From: Pelatocladus maniniholoensis HA4357-MV3
Lineage (GTDB): Bacteria; Cyanobacteriota; Cyanobacteriia; Cyanobacteriales; Nostocaceae
NCBI GenBank assembly: GCA_019359115.1
Contig: JAHHHW010000082.1
Span: forward strand, 1 to 64,000
Direction: 5' to 3'
Length of the DNA stretch: 64,000 bases
Part shown: positions 16,421 to 26,336 of the stretch, piece after piece
Position numbering within the stretch: position 1 is the stretch's first letter
Layout: each line of letters begins with the position of its first letter
Program-made: the position numbers and the translations under genes
Notes under the pieces: model-generated
Told to the model about the DNA's origin: nothing
What the model saw: only the letters and a program-made list of their open reading frames with translations
Databases searched by the model: none

Positions 16421-16891
16421 ATGGCGAAAGAAATAGAGCGTAAATTTTTAGTGAAAGGAGAGAATTGGAGAAAAATAGCTGAGGGTAGTGTATATCGTCA
16501 GGGATACATAGCTACACAAAAAGAAGCTACTGTACGTGTTCGTATAGTAGGCAAGCAAGGTTATTTAACGATAAAAGGCCCCAGTGTTAAATATTCCAGA
16601 TCTGAGTTTGAGTACCCAATTCCTATTGAAGATGCTCAGGAAATGCTAGATAAGTTGTGCGATCGCCCCATCATTGAGAAAATTAGATACAAAATTGAGT
16701 ATGGTGGTTTAATTTGGGAAATAGACGAGTTTGAAGGTAGTAACAAAGGGCTAATCTTAGCAGAAGTCGAACTCAGCGAAGAAACACAACAAATAGAATT
16801 ACCGTCTTGGATTGGTGAAGAAGTTTCAGAAGATCCCAAATATTTCAACAGTAATTTAGTCAATAACCCCTTTTCACAATGGACTGATTAA
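16421..16891 (+). CDS. CYTH-domain triphosphatase
   Basis: A 156-residue single CYTH domain. The signature EIERKFLV is at the N-terminus, followed by alternating charged strands that line the tunnel (RQGYIATQKEATVRVRIVG, YLTIKG, EFEYPI, KIRYKIEY, WEIDEFEG, LAEVELS). Family members of this size hydrolyse inorganic tripolyphosphate or act on related triphosphates with divalent metals. A Shine-Dalgarno TAGGAG precedes the ATG. It is flanked by repeats on both sides, with no operon partner. Confidence 0.93.
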   Translation: MAKEIERKFLVKGENWRKIAEGSVYRQGYIATQKEATVRVRIVGKQGYLTIKGPSVKYSRSEFEYPIPIEDAQEMLDKLCDRPIIEKIRYKIEYGGLIWEIDEFEGSNKGLILAEVELSEETQQIELPSWIGEEVSEDPKYFNSNLVNNPFSQWTD

Positions 16892-16894
16892 AAA

Positions 16895-16947
16895 TCAGTG
16901 AACAGTAACTAGTGGAATTTGATAACTGATAACTGATAACTGATAAC
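16895..16947. repeat. Dispersed TCAGTTATC-type heptad hairpin, copy 1
   Basis: On this strand it reads as tandem GATAACT heptads preceded by CAGTGAACAGTAACT. In reverse complement it matches the elements at 20453-20504 and 36972-37022, and a shorter one at 29025-29063. Confidence 0.8.
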
Positions 16948-16949
16948 TA

Positions 16950-18236
16950 CTAACTTCCTTCCTCAAGGCGCTTTTGCCATTCTGCGTCAATTTGCTTGCT
17001 ATGCTCAACTTCTTGTTCTAGCAAGTCGGTTTCGGTGGAGTACACTAAATCTTCTTGGCCGATAATTTTTTCTGCTGCAAACTGTCCTGCATAGTCAATT
17101 TTTTGTTGTAATTGAGTATCTGCACTTGCTAATACTCTGGCTCGTGCTTGTCTAGTGCGGTTGCGTTCAGTTATTTTACGATTACGCCATTGAATCCAGA
17201 AATAACGCACCAAAGGTATTGCCAAAAAGCCGATACCATAAGCTAACAGCAGCCAGTAAATTCCTTGAGCAAATGCTACTAGTCCGCCTAAGACAGCTGC
17301 TGCTGTACCATCTCTTAACAAACTTCCGAGAATTAAAGCACCAACAATATTGACTACACCCAACCCAGCACTGAGAAGAATTTGTCCTGATGAAGCTGCA
17401 CTAAAACGCCAGGGTAACTCTTCAAGGTAGGATGAAATTGAGCGATCGCGTTTTTTCGTGGCACTAACTTGTAAATCTGGGAAATAGTACACAATTTGTC
17501 CTTCTGGACTTACTTCTGGGCGACCATTAAAGCGAGTCAAGACTGGCAGCATATAATCTTCATACTCTTGTTGATATGTCTCACCAATATCATCAAGGTA
17601 GGGAGCTATTTGTTCAGCTACCACTGCGTTTTTATGATTGCGAATTATCGCCGCAATTCCCTTCCAGCGACGTTTTTCTAAATTCGCGTTGGGGTTTCCA
17701 TCACCAAACAAAAACGAAAATATTGCTTCCAAAAAGTTCAGATCGCTTTGTCTTCGTTCCCGTCGTCGTTCTTGGTTATAGTTATTGTAGTTGGGACTGA
17801 AATACCAAAACAAGTCAGGAAAATAGAAAAAGCCTACGCCAAAATTACCACCGCGATCGCCACTATCACGATCTGAGTTAGCAGACATAATAATAACAAG
17901 GATAGTGATATAAATTAAGGCAATAGAAGCTATCAGTAAAACGCCAAAAGAAATCCGAATTAGATAAAATAGGACACTCCAAACTTTTTTCCACCACTCC
18001 TGTAACTGTAGCCGCAAGTATTTGTTGCGTAAGATATCTCGAAAATTGCGCGGAAAAAGGTAAACAATGTCGCCTGATTCCGCAACTTGCATATGTCCAT
18101 TCGCTTCAGATGCAAGTGCTAGTAGTCCAGCACTTGCGATTTCAACATTTAATCCTGCCTGGGTTGCCACATCGCCCACTGTGACACGATAACCCAACCG
18201 TTCTACAGCCTGCATGATGGCGGGATTGGGAGCCAT
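16950..18236 (-). CDS. Conserved cyanobacterial membrane protein
   Basis: 428 residues. The N-terminal 80 residues look like a winged-helix-type domain (PAIMQAVERLGYRVTVGDVATQAGL, EIASAGLLALASEANGHMQVAESGDIVYLFP). Two clusters of transmembrane helices follow (around 90-120 and 285-345), then a charged C-terminal tail (QQKIDYAGQFAAEKIIGQEDLVYSTETDLLEQE). A middle segment repeats the VAEQIAPYLDD, VLTRFNGRPEVSPEGQIVYYFP pattern, echoing the N-terminal domain. I recall similar cyanobacterial and plastid proteins being annotated as iron-sulfur cluster biosynthesis family, but I see no supporting motif and would keep the function open. Confidence 0.8.
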   Translation of the reverse strand: MAPNPAIMQAVERLGYRVTVGDVATQAGLNVEIASAGLLALASEANGHMQVAESGDIVYLFPRNFRDILRNKYLRLQLQEWWKKVWSVLFYLIRISFGVLLIASIALIYITILVIIMSANSDRDSGDRGGNFGVGFFYFPDLFWYFSPNYNNYNQERRRERRQSDLNFLEAIFSFLFGDGNPNANLEKRRWKGIAAIIRNHKNAVVAEQIAPYLDDIGETYQQEYEDYMLPVLTRFNGRPEVSPEGQIVYYFPDLQVSATKKRDRSISSYLEELPWRFSAASSGQILLSAGLGVVNIVGALILGSLLRDGTAAAVLGGLVAFAQGIYWLLLAYGIGFLAIPLVRYFWIQWRNRKITERNRTRQARARVLASADTQLQQKIDYAGQFAAEKIIGQEDLVYSTETDLLEQEVEHSKQIDAEWQKRLEEGS

Positions 18237-19092
18237 TGCTCTCCCCTCCTTATTGAAAACTACTCTTTCTTATTCAAGTATAAAGTTTTATTTTTCGGGG
18301 CTTGGTGGTGGGAGAGATGGGGGACAAGGAGGACAAGGGGGAAAAGATTTTTATCTATAGCAGTTCTCGGTTGTGTCCAATACGTACCCCACCCCTTAAT
18401 CCCCTAAGCGCTTGCGCTTAGGGGAGGGTGGTTTCATACAAGCAGAGAAAAATTAAAATCTTCTTTTAAAGCCTCTCCCCTTATTAAGGCTGCGGTGTAC
18501 ACATAAATCCTCTGATCCCCCTAAATCCCCGCGCTGGCGCGCCGCTACGCTAGAAAAAAGGGGGACTTTGATTCTAGTTCCCCCTTTTTTAAGGGGGGTT
18601 AGGGGGGATCAAAACGCTACTAGGCAACTTTATAAGACTTCTGTGTACACCGCAGCCTTATTAAGGGGAGAGGTTTGGAGAGGGGTAAAAATCTATGCTT
18701 CAAAACGAGAAATACAGACTTCCATATTTTTCTTTTTTCGTATGAAACCACCCTGCTAAGCGCTTGCGCTTAGGGGAGGTTCCGACTGTATTGCAATCGA
18801 GTGAGAAGTGCTATATGAGGGAATGTATTGTCTCAATCAGTGTTGACGAAAATCCTTTTACATCTTAACTTTTTGCTTTTGACAGGGTTTTATCACAATG
18901 TAGCTTTGGACAGTTATGTCAAGACCTAAAAATATTTATTAATATAGTTATACAGAAATTAATAGTAGGCAGGAACAATCGGTACATGTAAATCGCATAT
19001 TTATTCGACTAGTAGCTTAGTTCGCTACTAGTGAATTTTCCTAAAAAGGCAGATTCTTTGCTCATTTTTTTAACTAACGGAGACATTAAAGC
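18237..19092. other. Repeat-rich intergenic region
   Basis: About 850 bases without a credible gene. The first part holds GGGACAAGG-type low-complexity DNA (18315-18345). The middle (18402-18777) is a nested inverted repeat, listed separately. The last part has a perfect 9-bp hairpin (ACTAGTAGC 19008-19016 with GCTACTAGT 19024-19032) in the leader of the small gene at 19093. Confidence 0.7.
18402..18777. mobile_element. Nested inverted repeats, probable MITE inside MITE
   Basis: Three concentric inverted repeats. Outer arms are 18402-18438 and 18740-18777 (CCTAAGCGCTTGCGCTTAGG, itself palindromic, plus GGTGGTTTCATA). Middle arms are 18472-18502 and 18643-18673 (a 31-bp near-perfect match). 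Inner arms are about 18512-18530 and 18595-18613 (GATCCCCCTAA type). The loop has a further AAAAAAGGGGGA/TTCCCCCTTTTTT pair. No coding capacity is evident. The concentric plan suggests successive insertions of short inverted-repeat elements into one another. Confidence 0.75.
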
Positions 19093-19311
19093 ATGAATAA
19101 CCAGCAATCTTCTGAATCCAAGGGATTTGTTGGCAATCTTAAGAATGGAATTTGGCTGTTTGGCATTTCATCTTGGTTGTTTGGTATTACAGATAGAAGT
19201 ATCGCTTCCTTTGCAGATGGATATCTATCTGCATTAGATCTGACGCAATTATTTACAGCAGCTACATTTTTTGTAGCATGGCTATTTTTAAAGCCTACAA
19301 CTAATGCATAA
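19093..19311 (+). CDS. Small membrane protein of unknown function
   Basis: 72 residues with one or two hydrophobic segments (NGIWLFGISSWLFGI near residue 17 and LFTAATFFVAWLFLKP at the C-terminus). A moderate Shine-Dalgarno (CGGAGA) lies about 10 bases before the ATG, and a hairpin precedes it. The plus-strand frame is preferred over an overlapping minus-strand frame because of the ribosome binding site and the coherent membrane pattern. I do not recognise the family. Confidence 0.55.
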   Translation: MNNQQSSESKGFVGNLKNGIWLFGISSWLFGITDRSIASFADGYLSALDLTQLFTAATFFVAWLFLKPTTNA

Positions 19312-19653
19312 AGGCAGCTAGGCTTAAGCAATCGATCAAGCAACGGAGGGGTACGCCAAAATGTGTCAGTATTTTTATCTCATTGGCAATTAAAATCAGG
19401 GTAATTCTGCAAATATCTACGGATTACCCTAGTTTTATTCAAAAATTCAATATATTAGCCAGAAAGTAACTTAATTTTATTTGGAACAAATTAATAAAAT
19501 TCTGTAATTAGTAATTAGTAATTGGTAATTGGTAATACCAACAATTCCCCAATCCCTAAGATTGTGTGTAACTCTGAAAACCATCACAAGCTTTTATGCT
19601 TTTGTGTTAATCCAAAGCCATGATGGAAAAACCTTCATGGGAGCTAAAGCATA
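19312..19653. other. Intergenic region
   Basis: About 340 bases. It holds a short GTAATTAGTAATTGGTAATTGG-like repeat (19505-19535) and a CATGA/TCATG-type inverted region near 19615-19640 just before the next gene (CCATGATGG, CCTTCATGGG). No gene or clear promoter is seen. Confidence 0.5.
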
Positions 19654-20427
19654 ATGTATTTCAACTTTTTTCTCAGTTCCAGTATTGGAATTGTAGTTTC
19701 CGTATTGCTAATTTTTAGTATATTCCAATGGTTTCATTTACCTTCTGGCAACTTTTTAGATTGGGTGATTGGGGGTGCAAGTTTTTGGTGGTTATTAGTG
19801 ATTGTGACAGTACCTTGGAATGTCTATTTCAAAGCTAAAGAAGTATTAGCAGAAGCAGAACAATCCACAGAAAAAGAAATCCCTGTTGATGAAAAACAAG
19901 TTAGTTATGTGAAGAGTTTAGCAAAGCGATCGCTCTTAATTGCCATTGCTTTACACTTAATTTCAGCTATTGGTCTTTATATTCTTGCTATTAAAGGTAT
20001 TAGTGCTGTTGGATACTTCGGTTCTGGTGCGGCTTTACTTTTAACAGCTTTACGTCCAGCAATCAGTGCTTATGAATACTTATATACACGCTTAACTTCG
20101 ATTGGTAATGAATGGAAATATCCCCGCCAAGATATAGTCGAACTCCGTAACCGCTTTGACGGGATAGAAGAAAGGATGAAGCGTGTAGAGGAACAACTAG
20201 ACCCGGAAAATTCTTACTCTATAGTAGCAAATCAGCAGCGTTACTCAGAAGAAACGCGCAAAGAATTAGCTCGTATTTCTGTCAACTTAGAAGAATTGCG
20301 TGCCACAAATCAAACAGAACACGAACGTTTAGCAAGAGAAGCAAGAGCTGCGATCGCTCAACTTTCTACCGACGGACAATTTCTCGATCATGTTCGTGAG
20401 ATCATTAGATTTTTTAAAACAGCGTGA
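19654..20427 (+). CDS. Conserved membrane protein with C-terminal coiled coil
   Basis: 257 residues. Two transmembrane helices near residues 7-25 and 38-55, a charged loop, two further hydrophobic segments (about 90-112 and 118-135), then a long cytoplasmic helix with coiled-coil character (RNRFDGIEERMKRVEEQLDPENS, RKELARISVNLEELRATNQTEHERLAREARAAI). It is probably an anchored scaffold or signalling protein. The family is unknown to me, and there is no operon partner. Confidence 0.75.
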   Translation: MYFNFFLSSSIGIVVSVLLIFSIFQWFHLPSGNFLDWVIGGASFWWLLVIVTVPWNVYFKAKEVLAEAEQSTEKEIPVDEKQVSYVKSLAKRSLLIAIALHLISAIGLYILAIKGISAVGYFGSGAALLLTALRPAISAYEYLYTRLTSIGNEWKYPRQDIVELRNRFDGIEERMKRVEEQLDPENSYSIVANQQRYSEETRKELARISVNLEELRATNQTEHERLAREARAAIAQLSTDGQFLDHVREIIRFFKTA

Positions 20428-20452
20428 AAATGGGAACGGGGATTGGGCATGA

Positions 20453-20504
20453 ATCAGTTATCAGTTATCAAATTAAACTGGTAACTGTTAACTGTTAACT
20501 GATT
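20453..20504. repeat. Dispersed TCAGTTATC-type heptad hairpin, copy 2
   Basis: Tandem TCAGTTA heptads, a central CAAATTAAACTGG and tandem TAACTGT heptads. The two arms are complementary, giving a hairpin. It is nearly identical to the copy at 36972-37022. Confidence 0.9.
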
Positions 20505-20538
20505 AGTTGTCCCCCTTGTCTTCCTTGTCCCCAGAAGC

Positions 20539-21861
20539 CTAATCTCCTTCCCGATCAGCTGCTTGCATCTGTTTTGGGATTACCAAGACTTTATCAACAC
20601 GGTTCCCGTCCATATCCATAACTTCAAAACGCATTCCTTGCCATTCAAAGTGATCTGCTGCTGAGGGAATTCGGCCGAGATGGGTAATCACAAAACCACC
20701 CAATGTTTGATAATTGCCTTGATGGATTTTGAGATATTCCTCAAGATCGAACATTTCAAAAAATTCTTCTACAGATAACATTCCATCTAATAACCAAGAA
20801 CCATCTTCCCGTTGCACAGCTTGGGGATTTTCTAGTTCATCGGCTGTAGGAACATCACCAACGATTTCAATCATCACGTCGTTAAGAGTGACTAATCCTT
20901 GAATTACACCATATTCATCTACTACCAACGCCATATGAGTAGCAGTTTGTTTAAATAATTCCAAAACCTTCAAGCCACGGGTGCTTTCTGGCACAAATTC
21001 AGCCTTTCGCAATCCGACTGTTAAATCTAGCTGTTCTCCACACAAACTGCGAGCTAATAAATCAGTCACAGCAATGATACCGAGAACATTATCTAATCCT
21101 CCCTGACAAACCGGATACCGAGAATAACCATTTTCAATCACCTTTTGACGATTTTCGGTGGCAGAATCATCTAAATCTAACCAGATAATATCAGGACGGG
21201 GGGTCATAAACGAACTGACAGGGCGATCGCCTAAGCGAAATACTCGCTCTACCATATCTTGTTCGGCTTCCTCAAAGGTTCCCTCTTCTGTACCTTGCTC
21301 GATTAAGACTCTAATTTCTTCTTCTGTGACTTGTGGTTCGGTAGACGGTTTAATGCCTAATATTCGCAACACTGCATCTGTAGAAATGCTGAGTAAATGA
21401 ACGATTGGTGAGCCAATTGTTGCTAGTAACTTCATGGGAATAGCAACTACGGAGGCAATTGGTTCTGGATGATTTAAGGCAACTCGCTTGGGAACCAACT
21501 CACCAATAATCAATGTTAAATAGGTGATAATTAAAACCGCTATGACAGAAGCGGCTGCATCTTTATAGGGTGCTAAAAAAGGGATAGAACTAAAAATAGG
21601 AACTAGTCTTTTGGATATGACTGATTCACCAAAAGCACCCGATAAAATTGCTAGCAGAGTGATCCCTACCTGGACAGTAGCCAAGAATTGATTGGGAGAG
21701 GATGCGAGTTCCAAAGCAATGCGAGCCTTGTGATCTCCCCGTTCGGCCATCTGTTGGAGGCGCACTTTTCGAGCTGAGACAATCGCCAACTCTGACATGA
21801 CAAATAGGGCGTTGGCAAAGATTAGTAATAAAACAAGTAGAATTTCCGCAGTTGGTGACAT
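20539..21861 (-). CDS. CNNM/CorC-type hemolysin-family membrane protein
   Basis: 440 residues. An N-terminal CNNM (DUF21) transmembrane domain (residues 1-190: NALFVMSELAIVSARKVRLQ, QVGITLLAILSGAFGES), then a CBS pair (VSSFMTPRPDIIWLDLDD and THMALVVDEYGVIQGLVTLND) and a CorC_HlyC C-terminal domain (DGSWLLDGMLSVEEF to YQTLGGFVITHLGRIP). The family is linked to magnesium or other divalent cation export; the hemolysin name is historical. Complete, with normal length, and alone in its transcription unit. Confidence 0.93.
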   Translation of the reverse strand: MSPTAEILLVLLLIFANALFVMSELAIVSARKVRLQQMAERGDHKARIALELASSPNQFLATVQVGITLLAILSGAFGESVISKRLVPIFSSIPFLAPYKDAAASVIAVLIITYLTLIIGELVPKRVALNHPEPIASVVAIPMKLLATIGSPIVHLLSISTDAVLRILGIKPSTEPQVTEEEIRVLIEQGTEEGTFEEAEQDMVERVFRLGDRPVSSFMTPRPDIIWLDLDDSATENRQKVIENGYSRYPVCQGGLDNVLGIIAVTDLLARSLCGEQLDLTVGLRKAEFVPESTRGLKVLELFKQTATHMALVVDEYGVIQGLVTLNDVMIEIVGDVPTADELENPQAVQREDGSWLLDGMLSVEEFFEMFDLEEYLKIHQGNYQTLGGFVITHLGRIPSAADHFEWQGMRFEVMDMDGNRVDKVLVIPKQMQAADREGD

Positions 21862-22307
21862 TATTTAAAATTGCCGATGCTATCGGCAACCACACTTAAA
21901 TTTAATTTAAATCAGTACGTGGTATTTAACACTTACAAAAACTAGGGATGTAAGGGTGTAAGGGTATAGGGCAAAAAAGATCCTTTACTATGGATGGTTT
22001 AAAGCCGACCAAAAGAAAAGGATGTATTACTTATGTACCTCTCGAAGCATTTGATAGACAAATGAGTCATTAGTTATTATTCATAGGTGATTAGTCATAA
22101 AAAAAGATTGTTTCCGTTTCCGTATATTAGCTATTGTCCAGTTGTAATTGTACTAGGGACTAACATATTTTTATTTCCTAATCCCTGATCCGTGATCCTT
22201 AATGTTTTGAGTAAGGCTCTATTCTCGTTGACATTTCTAAAATAGTTAAAGTAAACGCTATCATTGTGCATTGCTGGTCAGAACGACTCCCACTTGTTTA
22301 AAAAGTT
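21862..22307. other. Intergenic region before mfd
   Basis: 446 bases between divergent genes. I see no gene, no strong hairpin and no confident promoter. It is mildly repetitive (GTCATTAGTTATTATTCATAGGTG-like). Confidence 0.5.
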
Positions 22308-25300
22308 ATGGCATTTTCTTCCATTGTGCGCGCTTTGGGGCGATCGCCGCTCACCACAGAATTTATCTCCAAGCTAAATCGGCAAAAAGATTTACATTTA
22401 AATGGGCTTCCTCGCCTACCAAAAGGCTTGGTAGCTTCGGCTTTAGCTCAAACTCAAGAACAAAATTTGTTTGTGATCTGTGCCACTCTGGAGGAAGCCG
22501 GACGCTGGACAGCACAACTGGAGGCGATGGGATGGCAAACCATACATTTTTACCCGACATCCGAAGCATCCCCCTACGAACCTTTTGACCCCGAAACCGA
22601 AATGACTTGGGGACAAATGCAAGTCTTGGCAGATTTGGTCAAGGGTCAAGGGAAAGGGACAGACAAGGGAGAGGAGGAAGACAAGAAAAAAAATTCCCCC
22701 TTGTCTGTCCTCTCTCCATCTCCCAAGTTCGCGATCATCGCCACTCACGCCGCTTTACAACCCCACTTACCACCACCAGAAGCATTTGCTCCTTTCTGTC
22801 TCACCCTCAAACAAGGGATGGAGTTGGATTTAAATAGTTTTAGTGAAAAACTAGCTAGTTTGGGGTACGAACGGGTTGCTTTGGTAGAAACAGAGGGACA
22901 GTGGAGTCGGCGTGGTGATATTGTTGACGTGTTCCCTGTGTCTTCGGAATTGCCAGTCCGCTTGGAGTGGTTCGGTGATGACATTGAGCAAATCCGAGAA
23001 TTTGACCCCACAACTCAACGTTCGGCTTTAGATAAAATTAACCAGTTAATTCTGACTCCGACTAGCTTTGCGCCTGTGGTGATGGCTGCTTTGAGTGGGG
23101 AAAGGCTAGAAAATATCAAAACTTATCTTTCCGCAGTCGAAAAAGAACAATTTGAGGCGGGGACATCTTTTGAAGGTAGCCGTCGGTTTTTAGGTTTGGC
23201 TTTTACACAACCAGCTTCATTGTTAGATTATTTACCAGCAAATACTCTTGTAGCTATTGACGAGCCAGAACAATGTCATGCTCATAGCGATCGCTGGGTG
23301 GAAAATGCTGAGGAACAATGGCTACTTTTAGGTAGCCAGGGAGCAGATGAGTCCGAAGGTAATCGAGCTTTTGAAGCGGCTTTAATTGCCTTACCGAAAA
23401 TTCATTGTTGGTTTGATGACTGTTTAGCTGCTTCCCAAGCTTTTAAAAAAGTATATTTATCAGAAATTGCTGAAGAAAATCAAGGTATAAATCTTGCTAG
23501 TCGTGGACTAGCAACGACACCACACGCCTATGCCAAAATTGCTGAAACACTCAGACAAGAACGCGATCGCAATTTCTCGGTTTGGTTAATTTCGGCACAA
23601 CCCAGCCGTTCTGTCTCGCTGTTGCAAGAACACGATTGTCCGGCTCAGTTTATCCCTAATCCCCGTGATTACCTAGCAATTGATAAGTTACAAATTAATC
23701 ACGTACCTATTGCTCTCAAATATTCCGGTTTGGCAGAATTGGAAGGTTTTATTCTGCCAACTTTTCGGACTGTAATTGTCACTGACCGAGAATTTTACGG
23801 ACAGCATACTCTCGCAACTTTCGGTTATGTCCGCAAACGTCGCAAAGCTGCTTCTAAACAAGTAGACCCCAACAAATTACGCCCCGGTGATTATGTAGTT
23901 CACAGAAACCACGGCGTCGGTAAATTCCTCAAGTTGGAAAGTCTCACACTTAACAACGAAACCCGTGATTATTTGGTAGTCCAATATGCAGATGGTTTGC
24001 TGCGGGTAGCAGCCGATCAAGTTAATGCTTTGTCACGTCTTCGCACCACCAGCGACAAGCCACCAGAACTCAATAAAATGACTGGTAAGGCTTGGGAAAA
24101 CACCAAGAACAAAGTCCGCAAAGCCATCAAGAAATTGGCGGTAGATCTACTAAAATTATATGCAGCGCGATCGCAACAAAAAGGTTTTTCCTATCCAGTA
24201 GATATGCCTTGGCAGCAGGAACTAGAAGACTCGTTCCCCTACCAACCCACAACCGATCAGCTAAAAGCTGTACAAGATGTGAAACGAGACATGGAAAGCG
24301 ATCGCCCGATGGATCGTTTAGTATGTGGCGATGTTGGTTTCGGTAAAACTGAGGTGGCTATCCGCGCTATTTTTAAAGCAGTCACCGCCGGAAAACAAGT
24401 TGCACTCCTTGCGCCTACTACTATTCTAACGCAGCAACACTATCACACTCTCAAAGAACGCTTTGCCCCTTACCCAATAAACATTGGTTTACTTAACCGC
24501 TTTCGTAGTCCCCAAGAACGCCGCGATATTCAAAAACGCCTAGCAAGCGGTGAATTAGACGTAGTTGTAGGTACGCACCAATTATTAGGTAAAGATGTAC
24601 ACTTCAAAGACTTGGGTATGTTGGTGGTGGATGAAGAACAACGGTTTGGGGTGAATCAAAAAGAAAAAATTAAAAGCTTAAAAACTCTGGTTGATGTGTT
24701 GACTCTCTCAGCCACACCCATTCCCCGCACCTTATATATGTCTTTATCGGGTATCCGGGAGATGAGTTTGATTGCGACACCGCCACCATCCCGGCGTCCA
24801 ATTAAAACTCACCTCGCACCTATAAACTCCGAAACAGTCCGTAGTGCAATTCGTCAAGAACTCGACAGAGGTGGACAGGTGTTTTATGTCGTACCTCGGA
24901 TTGAAGGTATCGAAGAAACAACAGATGGGTTGCGAGAAATGATACCGGGGGGGAGAATTGCGATCGCTCACGGACAAATGGAACCCAGCGAATTAGAATC
25001 GATCATGCTTTCCTTTGGCAATGGGGAAGCAGATATTTTGGTTTGTACCACAATTATTGAATCTGGTTTAGATATTCCCCGCGTTAACACCATTTTAATT
25101 GAAGATGCCCATCGTTTTGGTTTAGCACAGTTGTATCAATTGCGGGGACGGGTAGGGCGTGCCGGAATTCAGGCTCACGCTTGGTTATTTTACCCGAAAC
25201 AACGCACATTATCAGATCCTGCCCGCCAACGATTACGAGCCATCCAAGAATTTACACAGTTGGGTTCCGGGTATCAATTAGCCATGCGGGATATGGAAAT

Positions 25301-25892
25301 TCGCGGTGTTGGTAACTTGTTGGGTGCAGAACAATCTGGACAAATGGAAGTGATCGGCTTCGATTTATACATGGAAATGTTAGAAGAAGCGATTCGAGAA
25401 ATCCGGGGACAAGAAATACCCCAAGTTGAAGATACTCAAATCGATCTCAACCTCACGGCCTTTATTCCTGCTGATTATATTCCCGATATTGATCAAAAGA
25501 TGAGCGCTTACCGTGCGGTAGCTGCTGCTAAATCCCAAGAAGAATTAACACAAATTGCTGCCGAGTGGAGCGATCGCTACGGTACAATTCCCAAACCTGC
25601 AAATCAACTATTGCGAGTAATGGAATTGAAACAATTAGCGAAAAAATTAGGATTTAGCCGAATTAAACCAGAAGCAAAACAACACATAGTTTTAGAAACA
25701 CCAATGGAAGAACCTGCTTGGAACCTATTAGCAGAGAACTTAACAGAAAGTCTCAAATCTCGCTTTGTTTATTCTTCAGGGAAAGTCACAATACGCGGTT
25801 TAGGAGTGTTCAAAGCAGATCAGCAATTACAAACCCTAGTTGATGCGTTTGAGAAAATGCAGGGTGCAGTTGTAGAGGCGACGGTTGTTTAA
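22308..25892 (+). CDS. mfd: Transcription-repair coupling factor Mfd
   Basis: A 1194-residue ATP-dependent translocase that removes stalled RNA polymerase and recruits UvrA. In order: UvrB-like N-terminal modules, the RNA polymerase interacting domain ([20 protein letters not shown], about 525-545), the helicase with Walker [10 protein letters not shown] (about 673) and DEEQ box VVDEEQRFG, the RVGRAGI motif VI region, and the C-terminal TRCF domain. Residues about 110-139 ([20 protein letters not shown] and following) are a charged low-complexity insertion with no counterpart in Mfd proteins as I know them. It is encoded by an inverted repeat of the intergenic GGGACAAGG type. Confidence 0.97.
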   Translation: MAFSSIVRALGRSPLTTEFISKLNRQKDLHLNGLPRLPKGLVASALAQTQEQNLFVICATLEEAGRWTAQLEAMGWQTIHFYPTSEASPYEPFDPETEMTWGQMQVLADLVKGQGKGTDKGEEEDKKKNSPLSVLSPSPKFAIIATHAALQPHLPPPEAFAPFCLTLKQGMELDLNSFSEKLASLGYERVALVETEGQWSRRGDIVDVFPVSSELPVRLEWFGDDIEQIREFDPTTQRSALDKINQLILTPTSFAPVVMAALSGERLENIKTYLSAVEKEQFEAGTSFEGSRRFLGLAFTQPASLLDYLPANTLVAIDEPEQCHAHSDRWVENAEEQWLLLGSQGADESEGNRAFEAALIALPKIHCWFDDCLAASQAFKKVYLSEIAEENQGINLASRGLATTPHAYAKIAETLRQERDRNFSVWLISAQPSRSVSLLQEHDCPAQFIPNPRDYLAIDKLQINHVPIALKYSGLAELEGFILPTFRTVIVTDREFYGQHTLATFGYVRKRRKAASKQVDPNKLRPGDYVVHRNHGVGKFLKLESLTLNNETRDYLVVQYADGLLRVAADQVNALSRLRTTSDKPPELNKMTGKAWENTKNKVRKAIKKLAVDLLKLYAARSQQKGFSYPVDMPWQQELEDSFPYQPTTDQLKAVQDVKRDMESDRPMDRLVCGDVGFGKTEVAIRAIFKAVTAGKQVALLAPTTILTQQHYHTLKERFAPYPINIGLLNRFRSPQERRDIQKRLASGELDVVVGTHQLLGKDVHFKDLGMLVVDEEQRFGVNQKEKIKSLKTLVDVLTLSATPIPRTLYMSLSGIREMSLIATPPPSRRPIKTHLAPINSETVRSAIRQELDRGGQVFYVVPRIEGIEETTDGLREMIPGGRIAIAHGQMEPSELESIMLSFGNGEADILVCTTIIESGLDIPRVNTILIEDAHRFGLAQLYQLRGRVGRAGIQAHAWLFYPKQRTLSDPARQRLRAIQEFTQLGSGYQLAMRDMEIRGVGNLLGAEQSGQMEVIGFDLYMEMLEEAIREIRGQEIPQVEDTQIDLNLTAFIPADYIPDIDQKMSAYRAVAAAKSQEELTQIAAEWSDRYGTIPKPANQLLRVMELKQLAKKLGFSRIKPEAKQHIVLETPMEEPAWNLLAENLTESLKSRFVYSSGKVTIRGLGVFKADQQLQTLVDAFEKMQGAVVEATVV
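22651..22726. repeat. In-frame inverted repeat inside mfd
   Basis: GGACAGACAAGGG (22657-22669) and its perfect complement CCCTTGTCTGTCC (22698-22710) flank a 28-base purine-rich loop. Matching low-complexity DNA (GGGACAAGG, CCTTGTCCCC) is found between genes at about 18315, 20508, 35495 and 46725, suggesting that the insert was acquired from that repeat class. Confidence 0.85.
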
Positions 25893-25957
25893 CTGCGGCA
25901 CTCGCCTATGAGTACAGAAGCCACACCCTCAGCCGAAGGCAGGGTGGGGTAGTTCAC
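25893..25957 (+). mobile_element. Probable IS200/IS605 right-end remnant
   Basis: Immediately after the mfd stop is a sequence of the form AGAAGCCACACCCTC, a small GCC-GAA-GGC hairpin, then AGGGTGGGGTAGTTCAC. An 8-bp stem with one mismatch pairs 25921-25929 with 25941-25949. Cyanobacterial IS200/IS605 elements commonly end this way, and in TnpB-encoding elements this end gives the 3' part of the omega RNA. No tnpA or tnpB is nearby, so this is at best a solo end or non-autonomous derivative. Confidence 0.5.
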
Positions 25958-25965
25958 CATGATTG

Positions 25966-26135
25966 TCAAAACGGATTGAACAAACGCTTTGATGTTCTCT
26001 ATGGATGAAAGAAGGTTAATAAGCAACGTTGAAACGGATTGAACAAACGTTTTGATGTTCTCTATGGATGAAAGAAGATTAATAAGCAACGTCAAAACGG
26101 ATTGAACGAACGCTTTGATGTTCTCTATGGATGAA
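25966..26135. repeat. 63-bp tandem repeat, about 2.7 copies
   Basis: Units start near 25968, 26031 and 26094, each containing ACGGATTGAACAAACG and TGATGTTCTCTATGGATGAA, with only a few substitutions between them. The period is a multiple of three. The minus strand is open across the array and would encode 21-residue repeats (SIENIKAFVQSVLTLLINLL), but without a convincing ribosome binding site I treat it as non-coding. Confidence 0.9.
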
Positions 26136-26336
26136 CCAACGTTTGTAACCACAACTCAATTTCAACTCACAAATAGCCTTCTTTAATCACAAATGCTCTT
26201 CACAATGTTAATATCAGCGTTGTGTATTATGCCGTAGGCTGAAGCACCTTAAATTGCTCATTGTGCCGTACTCTTAGCAATCACACACGCTACAATTGAC
26301 TTTTCTTGCCGACTTACTGAACTTCAGTAATTGCTG

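Noticed and set aside
19086-19343. Minus-strand 85-codon frame opposite the small gene at 19093
   Set aside because: The plus-strand frame has the ribosome binding site and coherent membrane segments.
25966-26135. CRISPR-like array after mfd
   Set aside because: The whole 63-bp unit repeats, with no unique spacers.
25889-26152. Minus-strand 87-codon frame over the 63-bp repeat
   Set aside because: It overlaps the mfd stop and the IS-like end, has no ribosome binding site, and its regularity is explained by the tandem repeat.
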